Below are positions 43,434 to 44,692 of a stretch of DNA of 44,692 nucleotides, piece by piece. The notes under the pieces were generated by a model. It saw nothing but the letters and a program-made list of their open reading frames with translations. It had not been told where the DNA came from and made no database searches. The first letter of the stretch is position 1, and each line of letters opens with the position of its first letter. The DNA lies in NCBI GenBank assembly GCA_900155495.1, contig FTLJ01000748.1, positions 1 to 44,692 of the forward strand, read 5' to 3'. Source of the DNA: Porogramme epimiltina (Eukaryota > Basidiomycota > Agaricomycetes > Polyporales > Polyporaceae). The translations under genes and the position numbers were made by a program.

Positions 43434-44692
43434 TCTGCTGGTGGTACCTGCTGGTGGACTGCACAGAGAGAGAGAGAGATGCGCGCCCAACCTACGCGCC
43501 GCCTTGCTTCTTTCGCTTCGGGGGGCGCGCCATGAGGCAGGACGGAAGTCGGCCGCGGAATGCAGGATCTAACAGGCGCACGCAGGAAACGCACCATGCG
43601 GTCCGCGCGAACCCGCGCACCCCAGGCCGTGGCGCGTCCGCCCCCGGCGCATGTCGCTACGCGAGCCATGCCAGCTTCGCCTGATGCGTCGTCTCTGCGC
43701 GTGCGCGGGTCACGGCGGGGGCACACAAGGGCCTCCGGGCGGGGGTGGAGCGCTGTGCGCGTGCGGGCGAGGAAGCGCTCCACTGCGTGCGGCGCACTGG
43801 GGCTCGTTGGGGGCGTCGGGCTCGCCGCTGCGAGACGCTCCACCGGGGGCACGCAGCGCCCCAACTGGCCATGGGCGTGCGAGCCGAGCGCCTCCCGCGC
43901 CGCCGTGGGTGGGAGGCGTGCTGGGGACAGCGCAGGGACCGCGCACGAGGGGCGGGGCGCGCTCGGGCAGGCCGGAATGGACGCTGCAAACATAGCGAGA
44001 AGCACTCACCCCCCACATGCATGTGGAGCGGGCCGCGGCCGCAAGTCGCTCTCGCCACGCAGCGCCGCACGTCTGCAGCGGCCTCTCGAGTCGCGTCGCG
44101 CGCGAGCTCGTGCGTCTGCGCAGCCCAGCAGGACGGCCGAACGCGACGCGCCGCGCGGGCCTCCGCGTCGTGTGCCGGCAGCGCGAGATGCGGGCCCTCG
44201 CGAAGCGGCGTCACGGGTCCCCGCGGACCACCAGAGTCGCGCGCATTCGGGAGGGCGGGCGGACGCGAGTGGCGGGTCGCATCGCGCCCCAGAAGATGGC
44301 CGTCGCGGTCAGAGGTTGCGGCTCACCGATCTGGACGCGCGTGCGGTATCTACTTACCACGCTGCGCGCTACCGAGCGGCCGCGCCGACCTGAGCACCCA
44401 TAAGTGCCCTAGCGTTTGTCCGGCTTCGAACAGAGACAGAGATAGCCCCGTGGCTTCTCGTCCTCGACGCCGTGCCACCCACATGCTCCCGCGCGACCCC
44501 CTATTCGCCCCGCAGATAAGCCGAATACGTGTATGCATTCAATATTCGACATTCGACATTCGACATTCATATGTTCCGTGCCTGCCGCGGTGCACAGCGT
44601 CTTCGTTGTAAAACATGCGCGACAACAAGCAGAAAGATAACCGAGGCGGCTACACCTAACAGCGAGGGGTGGGGAGGGGGGACATGGGGAAG
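43434..44692. other. GC-rich right edge without a supportable gene
   Basis: 1.26 kb. Several overlapping open frames of 230-290 codons occur on both strands, all Arg/Ala-rich, without introns, domains or a coherent start, so none is annotated. A three-fold ATTCGAC tandem repeat lies at 44544-44564. Confidence 0.45.

Noticed and set aside
43560..44611. Open frames of 277 and 288 codons at the right edge
   Set aside because: Overlapping frames on both strands with the same biased composition, no introns and no family resemblance.
1..44692. CRISPR arrays, rRNA genes, bacterial operons
   Set aside because: None seen. The introns and gene organisation are eukaryotic, and no regularly spaced repeat array exists.

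Overview
This window is nuclear DNA of a filamentous basidiomycete, probably an Agaricomycete. Every protein gene is split by short GT-AG introns, usually 45-75 nt. Codon use is GC-rich, genes sit 150-900 bp apart on both strands, and the protein families (fungal GH18 chitinases, F-box families, a basidiomycete-type two-gene DNA transposon) fit that group. Exon structures were derived by hand from splice signals, reading frame and family resemblance. For each multi-exon model the exon lengths sum to a multiple of three.

Left part (0.9-22.6 kb) is a conserved core-gene region: dihydroxyacetone kinase (-), a DUSP-containing ubiquitin protease (-), the vacuolar fusion factor CCZ1 (-), a five-finger CCCH protein (+, divergent from CCZ1), ribosomal protein eL43 (-), an acetoacetate-decarboxylase-fold protein (+), the ubiquinone methyltransferase COQ3 (+), an acidic protein of unknown function (+), a small tail-anchored coiled-coil protein (-) and a SnoaL/NTF2-like protein (+).

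Middle part (22.9-30 kb) is a tandem duplication. Two F-box paralogs (527 and 522 aa) share exon structure, TATA box and a pair of CACGTG elements. A fragment resembling exon 2 of the downstream short-chain dehydrogenase lies between them, suggesting that the ancestral unit also carried that gene.

Right part (30.2-43.3 kb) holds two same-strand GH18 chitinase paralogs with matching ten-exon structures. The left copy is split by a 7.87-kb two-gene DNA transposon with inverted termini, sitting inside one of its introns. All ten chitinase exons remain open and in frame across the insertion. Both element genes, a 1,229-aa transposase-like protein and a divergent 397-aa protein, also appear intact, so the insertion looks young. 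The second chitinase has a disturbed exon at the conserved QFYN active-site segment. The last 1.2 kb is GC-rich sequence without a supportable gene.
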